From a virus, in IMG/VR virus record IMGVR_UViG_3300017782_000162, positions 1 to 27,259 of that record: DNA of 27,259 nt; one strand, 5' to 3'. The notes beneath the pieces were generated by a model that was given only the letters and a program-made list of their open reading frames with translations, did no database searches and was not told where the DNA came from. Position numbers and translations under genes: made by a program. How positions within the stretch are numbered: position 1 is the stretch's first letter; each line of letters opens with the position of its first letter. Positions 18,597 through 26,130 of this stretch are shown here, piece after piece.

Positions 18597-20656
18597 TTAC
18601 TTGAGAGAGGATGTCCTTTAGGGAATAGGTCAGTATCATGCTTCCCACTCCTGAACTTCCCATTTCTCAAGGCATATAAATAACTGTTGACTCTTGCATA
18701 AGCCCACTGCTCTTCTGAGTTCACTGTAGGTCTAACAGAGCTAGGATTGCTTCTATAAGCTCCTACACCTCTATTAAATACTGATGTAAGGGTTCTTACA
18801 TTTGTTTTCTTTGTCTTGCTGTCACCATGCTTTTCATTATGATCATCAGCTTTCTTTTGTAATCCTTTCTTTACTGCTGCACTTACTTTGGTAATAGTCG
18901 GAATGTTGTTCTCTAAGAACTCATGATCAAACCATCCTGACTTAGCTTCTTCCCTTTCTATAGCATCTCGTTTTGATTTAGACCATGCAAAGCCTGAGTC
19001 TCCACCCCAAAGCAGCCACGCTATCTTACCTGCAGACGGATAGCCTTCTTCTCCTGAGTTGAAACCCTGACCCTGTTTATCTACTTCATGCCTACTGAAG
19101 AAACTATACATTCTTTTAATTGTTGATAAGGAGAGGTTCTCTCTAGCTACTAGCTGATTAGCTCTAGCAACTCCTATAGAGGTTCCACCCCTTTTATGCT
19201 TTTTTCTGAGTGCCAACCCTCTCTCTGCGTTATTCGCCATAGTTGCAGTTGGCTTAGTGTCTATATCACTTAGAGCTTTAGCAGTGTCTATGTCTTTGCT
19301 CATAGATACCCAATCATCAAAGTCTTTATCATCTTCCTCTTCTGCTTCTGCAGGATCATATGTTTCAAGATCTTCTTCTTCTACTGGATCTGCAGGTTCA
19401 GGAACATCACCATCACCAAGAGGGAACATATTAGCTGCAACATAAAGACCATCTCCGCCATCTACAGGCTCTAGTCCTATTCTTTCTCTAGCTTCATTCC
19501 TTGTCATGATGCCTTCTCTTACAGCACTGGTGACATTCTCATAGATCTTCTTTCTCCTCTCTGAAAGAGCAGGAATAGAATCAATATCAAACTCTATGCT
19601 TAATCCATCACCGAACATTGGAACTAACCATTCATTCATGTCACTTTGGACCTTAGATAGATAGGGAATAATTGTTTCTTCATACAGAGCTAATCTTGCT
19701 TCTGCTACATTTGAATAAGTTTGTGAATCAGGAACTCCTACTAATTGAGAAGGAACACCAAAGCACATAGCAATATCAGTAGCTGATAGATGTTTTAGAT
19801 TTAAGAAGTCCATATCTTTTGGACTTAGACCCATTTCCTTCCAGTCAAAGTCTCCCTCCAATAGCATTGGTCTACCTGCATTACCTGCACCACTAAATCT
19901 GTTGTTTAAGTCTGTTAGAAGTTGTTGCCTTTGTGAATCAGTTAAGTTCATGGCAAACCCTGCATCATCTTGTGGCTTAAATATAACAGCTCCTGATGGT
20001 CTAGCTCCGTTAGCTAAAAGGTTTACATTATGCTTTGCCATCATATTATGTTGATCTACCTCTACTGCTGCTGCAGCTAAAGGTGAACAGCCATAGTAAT
20101 CATCCATAGGATTCCATAGTTTGATATGTTTAAGCTCACTGTAACCATTGTCTTGATCTACATCATAGGTCCCCTGAACTTTACCATTGATCTTATAAAT
20201 GTATTTTTCAGGTATAGGGTTTCCACTGCCCTTGATTTCTATCCTGTCAGGTCTAAGTTGATGCAGCTCTCTTGGGGCTCCTCTATCGCTACCTGTTTTA
20301 AGAACATATGTATTACCACTAAGAAGCAGGTATCCATATAGAGATCCAAAGAACTCTGAATAAGACTGCTGAGGATTAGGTCTATTGAGTAGATCTATTA
20401 GAGGATGCTGTTCTAATATAGTGTCATTCTTAAATCTAACATTGAAGCCAACTGCTGCAGCTCCTTTTGATATCTCATTAACGCATCTATAGACTATAGC
20501 GTTTTTAAGATACCCTTCTTTTGCTAGATCCTGATATTTATAAGCCTTTGGCTCTTCAGTTCCTACACCAAAATAACCCATCATATTTGAGTTCTTGGTT
20601 TCATTAGGCTGATTTCTATTTAGCAACCTATCTAAAATGTTTCTATTATCTGCCAT
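18593..20656 (-). CDS. HK97-type portal protein with two extra C-terminal domains
   Basis: This 687-residue protein has the portal core at residues 1-405 (phage_portal family): Val-Tyr-Arg-Cys-Val-Asn-Glu-Ile-Ser (55-63), Leu-Ser-Gly-Asn-Thr-Tyr-Val (112-118), Pro-Leu-Ala-Ala-Ala (192-196), and Asp-Ile-Ala-Met-Cys-Phe-Gly-Val-Pro (294-302). It forms the dodecameric DNA channel to which terminase docks. Plain HK97 portals stop near 400 residues. Here a strongly acidic linker (425-450) is followed by domain A (473-565, with RGGTSIGVARANQL and Ala-Trp-Leu-Leu-Trp-Gly-Gly-Asp) and domain B (588-687, basic, ending Gly-Lys-His-Asp-Thr-Asp-Leu-Phe-Pro-Lys-Gly-His-Pro, DUF5824-like). Both recur in phage morphogenesis proteins but lack assigned functions. 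It overlaps the MuF start by four bases. Confidence 0.93.
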   Translation of the reverse strand: MADNRNILDRLLNRNQPNETKNSNMMGYFGVGTEEPKAYKYQDLAKEGYLKNAIVYRCVNEISKGAAAVGFNVRFKNDTILEQHPLIDLLNRPNPQQSYSEFFGSLYGYLLLSGNTYVLKTGSDRGAPRELHQLRPDRIEIKGSGNPIPEKYIYKINGKVQGTYDVDQDNGYSELKHIKLWNPMDDYYGCSPLAAAAVEVDQHNMMAKHNVNLLANGARPSGAVIFKPQDDAGFAMNLTDSQRQQLLTDLNNRFSGAGNAGRPMLLEGDFDWKEMGLSPKDMDFLNLKHLSATDIAMCFGVPSQLVGVPDSQTYSNVAEARLALYEETIIPYLSKVQSDMNEWLVPMFGDGLSIEFDIDSIPALSERRKKIYENVTSAVREGIMTRNEARERIGLEPVDGGDGLYVAANMFPLGDGDVPEPADPVEEEDLETYDPAEAEEEDDKDFDDWVSMSKDIDTAKALSDIDTKPTATMANNAERGLALRKKHKRGGTSIGVARANQLVARENLSLSTIKRMYSFFSRHEVDKQGQGFNSGEEGYPSAGKIAWLLWGGDSGFAWSKSKRDAIEREEAKSGWFDHEFLENNIPTITKVSAAVKKGLQKKADDHNEKHGDSKTKKTNVRTLTSVFNRGVGAYRSNPSSVRPTVNSEEQWAYARVNSYLYALRNGKFRSGKHDTDLFPKGHPLSSK

Positions 20657-20657
20657 A

Positions 20658-21965
20658 TCAACTTATTCTCCAGTTTACATTTCCGCTAGACTTGCTAAGT
20701 TCAGTTAAACCCCAAACCAAAGCATCTAGTCTATCAGGAGAGCTTTGTGTATCGCCTGTATAACTACACATCTGCTGTTCTAGCTCAGGGAAAGCACCGA
20801 CATGATGCACCCTTCTCTGCTCATATAGAGCTGCGATTGGCTCGGCTCTAAGGATCTTACCCCTTGTAGCCCTGACAGATCTATAAGGAACATTTGTATC
20901 TATGTTTCTTATCAACCTCTCAACCAAGTCTCCACCATTATTAGTTTCACATATAATTCTATCTGCTTCCCATTCATAAAAAGCATTAACACATATTCTA
21001 CCCCATTTATCAGCAGTATGTCTGCCTGATAGATCTTCTAGGACATAGAACTCATTATTATAATCCTTACCTACTATCACTATACCAGTCTCATCAGAGT
21101 TGTCATTAGCGGTGACAGCAGGATCTACCGCTACTACTATCTTCATTAGATCCCTATCATCATTGATTCTTGCTTCATCTATCATCTTAGAATTCCATAA
21201 GGTGCCTTCAAAGTCCTCTATGATCTCTGCATACAGCTCCTGCCTTCCTAGATTAGTTCCTTCATACTTTTCTTTAAGCATGGCTAATGCTGACTCAGCT
21301 AGATTAGCTTCATTCTCAAAAGTAGATCCTCTTGTAATATGAACATCATCTCTTTCAATAAGATCTTTAATTAATTTAGTTGGCTTAGGAGTAGTGGTTA
21401 TTGTGACCTGAGGTTTATCTCCTAATCTAAGACCAAACAAAAGCTGATCAAAGGCTTCAGGATATCTCCATGATGCAACTTCATCACACCATGCTCTATG
21501 AAACTGAGGTCCTCTTAATCTCTCAGGTTCTTGAGCTGCAAATCCTATGATCTTAGATCCATTCCATAAACGGATCTCTGAAACTGTTGAGCTATATCCT
21601 GCCTGTTCTTTAGATTTAAGGAGACATTCTTTAGGTATGATTGAGAGTAATCCTGATGGACCACCAAAACAAACTCTTCTGAGATCTCCATGAGTGGGAG
21701 CTACTACAGCACAATTAACATTAGCATTATCCATTGCATAGATTGCAATATCTTCAGCTCCAGTTCTAGTCTTACCCCATCCTCTACCTGCCAATATAAG
21801 CCAAACTAAATAGTCTGTAATAGGTGTAAGCTGCTTCTTCCTAGCAGTTGTCAGCCATTCAGTGTAATGATTCGCTGTCGCTGTTGATGCGGTCTCGTTT
21901 AACTCCGTGTAGGAGGTCCATAACTCTTCTGAACGATTCCGCTTCTTTGACAGTGCTGTTGACAT
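20658..21965 (-). CDS. terL: Terminase large subunit (packaging ATPase-nuclease)
   Basis: I choose ATG 21965, with GGAGA six bases ahead, rather than the in-frame TTG at 21995; this gives 435 residues. Walker A is Gly-Arg-Gly-Trp-Gly-Lys-Thr at 60-66. Walker B ends Trp-Cys-Asp-Glu (159-162), with the catalytic Glu at 162. The nuclease domain begins with Val-Ala-Val-Asp-Pro (278-282), includes Cys-Glu-Thr-Asn-Asn-Gly-Gly and ends in Asp-Arg-Leu-Asp-Ala-Leu-Val-Trp-Gly, the Terminase_6-type metal site. The protein pumps DNA through the portal and cuts concatemers. No downstream start has good support, so the gene overlaps the small subunit by 107 bases, an unusually long overlap. The portal follows with a one-base gap. 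Confidence 0.95.
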   Translation of the reverse strand: MSTALSKKRNRSEELWTSYTELNETASTATANHYTEWLTTARKKQLTPITDYLVWLILAGRGWGKTRTGAEDIAIYAMDNANVNCAVVAPTHGDLRRVCFGGPSGLLSIIPKECLLKSKEQAGYSSTVSEIRLWNGSKIIGFAAQEPERLRGPQFHRAWCDEVASWRYPEAFDQLLFGLRLGDKPQVTITTTPKPTKLIKDLIERDDVHITRGSTFENEANLAESALAMLKEKYEGTNLGRQELYAEIIEDFEGTLWNSKMIDEARINDDRDLMKIVVAVDPAVTANDNSDETGIVIVGKDYNNEFYVLEDLSGRHTADKWGRICVNAFYEWEADRIICETNNGGDLVERLIRNIDTNVPYRSVRATRGKILRAEPIAALYEQRRVHHVGAFPELEQQMCSYTGDTQSSPDRLDALVWGLTELSKSSGNVNWRIS

Positions 21966-22428
21966 TGATGTTCTCCGTGACTTCACCCATAGCAACCTTG
22001 CTTAGTTTCTGAGCTACTGTAAGAGCATTACATAGTCCTAATAATTGTTGAGGTGGAAATGGTTTACTTTTCATCTTCAAGGCATCAGTGTTCATCTTAA
22101 AGTAATATTCTACTTGCTCAATGATCTCCTGAGACTTGCTTATAAATTTATCATCAAAAGCCTTGCCCTCTTTTACAAGATGCTTAGCTCTCTTCTCATT
22201 TAATTGTTCTTGGATCTCTGCTTCAAACTGTTGTCTTAAAGATTTCCATCCTTCAGATCTTGCAGCTCTATATAATGTGGCTGATGCTACATTATGCTTT
22301 TTGATCAATTCTTCTATAGTGTAATGTTTTCTATCACCTGTTTCTGTCTCGCAGCCCTGCACAAATTCAGACTTTATTAAAGTTCTCAATTCAGGAGTTA
22401 GTTTCTTTTTGGCTGCTTTCTTAGTCAT
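21859..22428 (-). CDS. terS: Terminase small subunit
   Basis: This 189-residue protein is the first leftward late gene. Residues 1-70 contain a helix-turn-helix-like segment: Tyr-Thr-Ile-Glu-Glu-Leu-Ile-Lys-Lys-His-Asn-Val-Ala-Ser-Ala-Thr-Leu-Tyr-Arg-Ala-Ala (36-56), then Glu-Gly-Trp. This fits DNA recognition by small terminases. A long helical, charged middle (65-120) fits the oligomerisation stalk, and the C-terminus is polar. Small terminases bind the packaging site and hand DNA to the large subunit, whose gene overlaps it directly downstream. The start at 22428 has GAG five bases ahead. Identification depends on both the HTH and the position beside terL. Confidence 0.88.
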   Translation of the reverse strand: MTKKAAKKKLTPELRTLIKSEFVQGCETETGDRKHYTIEELIKKHNVASATLYRAARSEGWKSLRQQFEAEIQEQLNEKRAKHLVKEGKAFDDKFISKSQEIIEQVEYYFKMNTDALKMKSKPFPPQQLLGLCNALTVAQKLSKVAMGEVTENINVNSTVKEAESFRRVMDLLHGVKRDRINSDSESLH

Positions 22429-22470
22429 AGATTCTCACATATTATCATTATTTTTCTAAAAAGAACAACA

Positions 22471-22515
22471 TGGAATATATCCCGATTGGACATATGTATT
22501 CCAATATGGTATAAT
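22471..22515. promoter_or_regulatory. Divergent early/late control region with dyad operator
   Basis: This is the hinge between the leftward late and rightward early genes. Rightward: TTGGAC (22486-22491), 18-base spacer, TATAAT (22510-22515) preceded by TGG (extended -10). Leftward, weaker: TTGGAA (22499-22504) and TATATT (22474-22479), spacing 19. An imperfect dyad of ten-base arms (22471-22480 and 22494-22503, 9 of 10 matching) overlaps both. The motif TGTATTCCAATATGG (22495-22509) also occurs at 15541. Confidence 0.65.
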
Positions 22516-22549
22516 GGTATTAAGATCAATAAAAACAGGAGAACATAAA

Positions 22550-22897
22550 ATGACTAGATCTGCACAAAAACTACCCCAATACTGGGTCTACATAGGGGGC
22601 TACAGAATGGTCCAAGCTAAAGTAGGTTATAAGTGGGTGAAATATAAGAGTCCAACTTTGGACCAAAACTTTACTAGGATCAGTAGAGCTAAGTGGGACA
22701 AGTGCTATATCCGAACTTTAGAAGAAGCTATAGAAATGAACAATGTCTACAATAGAGCCCGTGAATTAGAGATTCCTCTAATCAAGAAAACCAAAATACT
22801 TAAGTCCCATCCTACTAGGAAGTTTGGATGGATGTATAAGTCCTATGAGGATCTCAGAGATGAGGTCCTTTCTCATGATATAAGGAGAGCTGCATAA
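22550..22897 (+). CDS. Early protein of unknown function
   Basis: The start is ATG 22550 with AGGAG nine bases ahead. A further upstream in-frame ATG at 22514 lies inside the -10 box and is rejected. The 115-residue product is basic and rich in Tyr, Trp and Lys in its first half (Gln-Tyr-Trp-Val-Tyr-Ile-Gly-Gly-Tyr; Val-Gly-Tyr-Lys-Trp-Val-Lys-Tyr), followed by a helix (Arg-Thr-Leu-Glu-Glu-Ala-Ile-Glu-Met-Asn) and a charged end. It is the first gene of the early operon, a position often used for small host-takeover or regulatory proteins, but no family is recognised. The basic, aromatic content would suit nucleic-acid binding; this is speculation. Confidence 0.75.
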   Translation: MTRSAQKLPQYWVYIGGYRMVQAKVGYKWVKYKSPTLDQNFTRISRAKWDKCYIRTLEEAIEMNNVYNRARELEIPLIKKTKILKSHPTRKFGWMYKSYEDLRDEVLSHDIRRAA

Positions 22898-23196
22898 TGC
22901 CATTAGAAATAGATAAGAACATTCCACTCATTGAGCTATGTGACCCATTGGGTAGAAAGAGTCATAGGCTTAAGATAGATGATATTTATTGGACCTTGCA
23001 TGATATGGAGATTGGGGATTCTGTTTTGTTTGGATCTCTTGCTGCTGCAAACAGGTTTAGATCAAGAGCTCATAATTGGATGGTTCATGGTTATTGGGAT
23101 CGTCAGTTTGCTTTGAGAGATTTGGGATTAGGAGAAGGGTGGAGAGTATGGAGAATAGAAGATAAGAAAAGAGATCCAAGATTCACACTTGACTAA
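22897..23196 (+). CDS. Small early protein, unknown
   Basis: This 99-residue protein starts one base inside the stop of the preceding gene (TAATG). The sequence includes Leu-His-Asp-Met-Glu-Ile-Gly-Asp-Ser-Val-Leu-Phe-Gly-Ser (34-47), a basic helix (Asn-Arg-Phe-Arg-Ser-Arg-Ala-His-Asn-Trp) and an ending near Gly-Trp-Arg-Val-Trp-Arg-Ile-Glu. The core combination 'Ile-Gly-Asp-Ser-Val ... basic helix ... Arg-Val-Trp-Arg-Ile' recurs in small phage proteins near replication genes, where it probably forms a compact winged or DNA-contacting domain. I do not know a function. The gene is the second member of the early operon. Confidence 0.75.
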   Translation: MPLEIDKNIPLIELCDPLGRKSHRLKIDDIYWTLHDMEIGDSVLFGSLAAANRFRSRAHNWMVHGYWDRQFALRDLGLGEGWRVWRIEDKKRDPRFTLD

Positions 23197-23245
23197 TTAG
23201 GACAAAGTGGCATAGTAGTAAACCCGTAAAAGAAAGGAGAAAATT

Positions 23246-23428
23246 ATGGAAAAAAAAATAGCCTTCAAGAGAGAAGGAAAAAAACACATGGATCTAGTCT
23301 ATAGATATCTTGACTTCACCATCACTGACCTTGACCTTTGGTATGTGGTTTATAAAGGAGATGAATATATAGGTCGTAATTCAAGCCTTAAAAAGTGCAA
23401 AGAATATGTGAGGTCCTTATGTCAATAG
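23246..23428 (+). CDS. Small early protein, unknown (60 residues)
   Basis: This 60-residue protein starts at ATG 23246 with a very strong AAAGGAG upstream. It has a polar N-terminus, a Tyr-Arg-Tyr-Leu-Asp-Phe-Thr-Ile-Thr-Asp-Leu-Asp-Leu-Trp-Tyr-Val-Val-Tyr segment and a basic helical end (Leu-Lys-Lys-Cys-Lys-Glu-Tyr-Val). The alternation suggests a beta-beta-alpha fold. The last ten bases overlap the start of the replication protein gene, so coupling is likely. No family is recognised. Confidence 0.68.
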   Translation: MEKKIAFKREGKKHMDLVYRYLDFTITDLDLWYVVYKGDEYIGRNSSLKKCKEYVRSLCQ

Positions 23429-24126
23429 AGTGTCTCAATCAAGCTCTTAAGATGGAGTTCAAAGGTCAAACACCAACCAAAAGATTAATCCTAATCTTGT
23501 TAGCAAATTATTGTGATGACAAAAATTCTTGTTATCCATCATATAAACATATAGCCAAACTTGCAGGTCTTAAAGATACAAAGCACATTGCAAACATCAT
23601 TAAAGAATTTGAGCAGTTAGGTCTACTTAGTATTGAACATAGAAAGACAAAAGAGGGGGGACATACATCAAACAGGTATCATCTCACCCTTAGGGCTACA
23701 GCACCCTTAGGGGCTTCAGGAGAGGAGGTAGTAGGTCCTGACACCCATAGCCCCCCTGTCCCCACCCCCTCCAATACTAAAGAGGATACAAAAGAAGAAA
23801 CTAAAGATCTTAATAAGGGTGATGGCACTTCTTATGATCATGAAAAAGATAACTTAAGATGTTTGTTTGGTGACTTTTATGTTCTTTACCCTCGTAAGAT
23901 TGGTAGACATATGGCTGAGAAATCTTATGAGAAAGAGTGCAAGTCATATGACCCCCGTAAGATGAATGAGATGGCTAAGAGATTTATGTATCTATGCAAA
24001 GCTGAGAAAAGGGAAACTCAATTTATTCCCCATCCTGCTACATGGTTAAATCAGAAGAGGTATCTTGACATGGAAAACAATGAACATAAAATCAAAAAGA
24101 ATACATTAAATAAAATAGCAGGATAA
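23419..24126 (+). CDS. Winged-helix replication initiation protein
   Basis: I take the start at ATG 23419 (GAGG six bases ahead), giving 235 residues. The N-terminal domain (1-95) has the pattern of phage replisome organisers and O-type initiators: Lys-Arg-Leu-Ile-Leu-Ile-Leu-Leu-Ala-Asn-Tyr-Cys-Asp (21-33), Cys-Tyr-Pro-Ser-Tyr-Lys-His-Ile-Ala-Lys-Leu-Ala-Gly (38-50) and Leu-Gly-Leu-Leu-Ser-Ile-Glu (66-72), a winged helix. A disordered Pro/Thr/Glu-rich linker (100-140) leads to a C-terminal domain with Leu-Tyr-Pro-Arg-Lys (155-159) and Pro-His-Pro-Ala-Thr-Trp-Leu-Asn-Gln-Lys-Arg (204-214), typical of helicase-loading phage initiators. It is followed by the primase-helicase, as expected of an origin-binding loader. 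The origin itself was not located. Confidence 0.85.
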   Translation: MSIECLNQALKMEFKGQTPTKRLILILLANYCDDKNSCYPSYKHIAKLAGLKDTKHIANIIKEFEQLGLLSIEHRKTKEGGHTSNRYHLTLRATAPLGASGEEVVGPDTHSPPVPTPSNTKEDTKEETKDLNKGDGTSYDHEKDNLRCLFGDFYVLYPRKIGRHMAEKSYEKECKSYDPRKMNEMAKRFMYLCKAEKRETQFIPHPATWLNQKRYLDMENNEHKIKKNTLNKIAG

Positions 24127-24131
24127 ATAAA

Positions 24132-25844
24132 ATGATAGACATAAGTCAGAAACTTGCAGAAGCAGGTATCAACCCTAAACACTTAGGAGATGGTAATCAG
24201 AAACTTAAGTGCCCCCAATGTCAGCCACCCCATAACCCAAGAGATAATCCTTTATCAGTGACCATTGAAGGCAACACTGTTGTATGGAAATGTCATCATT
24301 GTGAATGGACTGGCGGATCAGGAGATGGATCTAATACCTTCAGAAGAAATGAATGGGTAAGACCTAAGGTTCCTGAGAATCCGATTCAGGATAATTTTGT
24401 AGCAGACTATTTTCAAAAGAGAGGGATCTCTAAAAAGGTTATAGATGCCTTTAAGATCTACAATGAAAATAACTGGATTGCTTTTCCTTACTTTGATAAA
24501 GATGGGACCATTGCCAATGTTAAATATAGGACCACTAACAAAGAATTTAGACAGGCTGCCAAAGCTAAAAAGATCTTATATAACTATGAGAACATTCATG
24601 ATCAGGAAGAGGTAATCTTTGTTGAGGGTGAAATGGATTGCTTGTCATTAGCTCAAGTTGGATTTAAGAATGTCACCACTCTAAGTGATGGAGCATCTTC
24701 AACAGTTTCTACAGATCCTAATGATTCAAGATTTAAAGGTTTAGGTAATTCACCAATAGTTGCAGATAAGGTTATTTTATTTTGTGATGATGATGAAGCA
24801 GGTAGAGCTCTCAAAGAATCTCTTTTGTATAGAGTTGGCAAAGATAAAGCATGGTATGTGAACCTGAGTAAGTATGGTGATTGTAAAGATGCTAATGATG
24901 TCTTATGCAAACATGGAGAACAGGCTTTAAAAGATCTTGTTGATGGAGCTATACCATATCCAGTTGAGGGACTATATAAGGCTAGTGATTATTCTAATGA
25001 GATTATGGACCTTTATGAGGGTAGATATGTTAAGCCTATAGAGATTGGAATGGAGGGCTTAGATGAGATCTACAAGATTCAGAAGGGCACTTTCCACTGT
25101 ATTACTGGGATCCCGAATCATGGTAAGTCTTTAATGCTTTCTAGTATCTTAATAAAACTTGCAGAGAAACATGGGTGGAGATTTTGTGTTTTTTCACCTG
25201 AGCACTCTACAGCAATGCACATAAGAAGATTATTGCAGCTCTACATAGGAAAAGGTTTTGATGAAACCCTTAATGAAAGAATGACTCCTGAGGATGTCAT
25301 TAGAGGTATGAAGTTTATTGATGAGCATTTCTACTTTATAGAAACAAGAGATGCTATACCTTCAGTAGATCTAATCATGAAAACTGCTAAAAACTTTGTC
25401 TATAAGTATGGTGCTGCAGCTCAGGGAGTTGGGCTAGTGATAGATCCATATAATGAAGTAGATGCTAACAGGAAGCAGGGTAAGAGAGAAGATGAGCACA
25501 TAAGAGACTTTATATCAGAATGTAAGAAGTTCTGTAGGATGCACAATGCTGTAGTTTGGTGTGTAGCTCATCCAACTAAATTACCAAGAGAAACCAATGG
25601 TGGATATTCGCCACCTGACAGCTATTCAATATCAGGATCTAGTCACTGGTCTAACATGGCTGATTGTATTCTGACAGTTCATAGAGACTTTGATGCAGGA
25701 TCTACTTCTATCCTGACCCGAAAGATTAGAGAACAGGACCTATATGGAAAGATTGGTGAAGCCAAATTTCAGTATGACTTTAGGACCTATAACTTTAGAA
25801 AGTATGAAGATATATATGACAGCTATGATGACTGGTCTAAATAG
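24132..25844 (+). CDS. Bifunctional primase-helicase (T7 gp4-like)
   Basis: This 570-residue protein has the primase part first. A zinc finger uses C27, C30, C54 and C57. A TOPRIM domain follows with Phe-Val-Glu-Gly-Glu-Met-Asp-Cys (163-170, E165) and Phe-Cys-Asp-Asp-Asp-Glu-Ala-Gly-Arg (217-225). The DnaB/RecA-like helicase begins near 300, with Walker A Gly-Ile-Pro-Asn-His-Gly-Lys-Ser (326-333), Walker B Gly-Leu-Val-Ile-Asp-Pro (434-439) and Ala-His-Pro-Thr-Lys (479-483) as the motif 3/arginine-finger area. The length matches T7 gp4. It unwinds DNA and primes lagging-strand synthesis. It follows the initiator gene by five bases, and its last 22 bases overlap the end of the convergent XRE-type gene. 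Confidence 0.94.
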   Translation: MIDISQKLAEAGINPKHLGDGNQKLKCPQCQPPHNPRDNPLSVTIEGNTVVWKCHHCEWTGGSGDGSNTFRRNEWVRPKVPENPIQDNFVADYFQKRGISKKVIDAFKIYNENNWIAFPYFDKDGTIANVKYRTTNKEFRQAAKAKKILYNYENIHDQEEVIFVEGEMDCLSLAQVGFKNVTTLSDGASSTVSTDPNDSRFKGLGNSPIVADKVILFCDDDEAGRALKESLLYRVGKDKAWYVNLSKYGDCKDANDVLCKHGEQALKDLVDGAIPYPVEGLYKASDYSNEIMDLYEGRYVKPIEIGMEGLDEIYKIQKGTFHCITGIPNHGKSLMLSSILIKLAEKHGWRFCVFSPEHSTAMHIRRLLQLYIGKGFDETLNERMTPEDVIRGMKFIDEHFYFIETRDAIPSVDLIMKTAKNFVYKYGAAAQGVGLVIDPYNEVDANRKQGKREDEHIRDFISECKKFCRMHNAVVWCVAHPTKLPRETNGGYSPPDSYSISGSSHWSNMADCILTVHRDFDAGSTSILTRKIREQDLYGKIGEAKFQYDFRTYNFRKYEDIYDSYDDWSK

Positions 25845-26038
25845 AAGTCATTAGGAGAAACAGCACCTTCCGTATAATCATGAATAGCCAACATTTCAGA
25901 TTTGCGGGGGATGCGTTTTGCAATTACATACTTACTCAATCCGCCTTGACTTAGTTTGTGTCCAGTAGATTTCTCTAATTGCATAATAAACTCATTTTGA
26001 GTGATCTTATTTTCTTGGAGATATTGTTTTAATTTCAT
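25823..26038 (-). CDS. XRE/Cro-type helix-turn-helix regulator
   Basis: This 71-residue protein starts at ATG 26038 with only a weak GGA ahead, suggesting low translation. It has the compact HTH of Cro/YdaS-like repressors: Leu-Lys-Gln-Tyr-Leu-Gln-Glu-Asn-Lys-Ile-Thr-Gln-Asn-Glu-Phe (3-17), Leu-Ser-Gln-Gly-Gly-Leu-Ser-Lys-Tyr (29-37) as the likely recognition helix, and an ending Thr-Glu-Gly-Ala-Val-Ser-Pro-Asn-Asp-Phe-Tyr common in that group. It is transcribed against the early genes. Its promoter (26065-26093) overlaps face to face with the rightward promoter (26061-26089), a natural switch. A repressor of the nuclease/annealing operon is the likely role; host range or lysogeny links cannot be judged. 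Confidence 0.87.
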   Translation of the reverse strand: MKLKQYLQENKITQNEFIMQLEKSTGHKLSQGGLSKYVIAKRIPRKSEMLAIHDYTEGAVSPNDFYLDQSS

Positions 26039-26060
26039 ATGTAATTATTCCGTTATGAAC

Positions 26061-26089
26061 TTGCATTATATGACATAGCGGGTTAAAAT
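26061..26089 (+). promoter_or_regulatory. Rightward promoter of the nuclease/annealing operon
   Basis: TTGCAT (26061-26066), 17-base spacer, TAAAAT (26084-26089). The gene begins 42 bases downstream at 26131 with AGGAG ahead. It overlaps the opposing XRE-gene promoter almost completely. Confidence 0.68.
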
Positions 26090-26093
26090 TCAA
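26065..26093 (-). promoter_or_regulatory. Leftward promoter of the XRE-type regulator
   Basis: On the minus strand TTGAAT (26088-26093) and a perfect TATAAT (26065-26070) are separated by 17 bases. The regulator ATG is about 27 bases past the -10. It shares 25 bases with the rightward promoter. Confidence 0.72.
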
Positions 26094-26130
26094 CTTACAT
26101 CTAATGAAAACCATCTAATGAGGAGATAAA

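Noticed and set aside
21966-21995. TTG start for the large terminase at 21995
   Set aside because: ATG 21965 has a clear GGAGA ribosome site six bases away; the TTG would only lengthen the overlap with terS.
22429-22470. Leftward promoter TTGTTC-16-GATAAT close to the terS start
   Set aside because: It would leave almost no leader before ATG 22428 and has weak boxes; the TTGGAA/TATATT pair is slightly better but still uncertain.
22514-22549. ATG 22514 as start of the first early gene
   Set aside because: It overlaps the TATAAT -10 box, so it would lie at or before the transcript start; ATG 22550 has AGGAG.
23395-23418. ATG 23395 as start of the replication protein
   Set aside because: It lies within the preceding gene with no ribosome site; ATG 23419 has GAGG and begins the winged-helix pattern.
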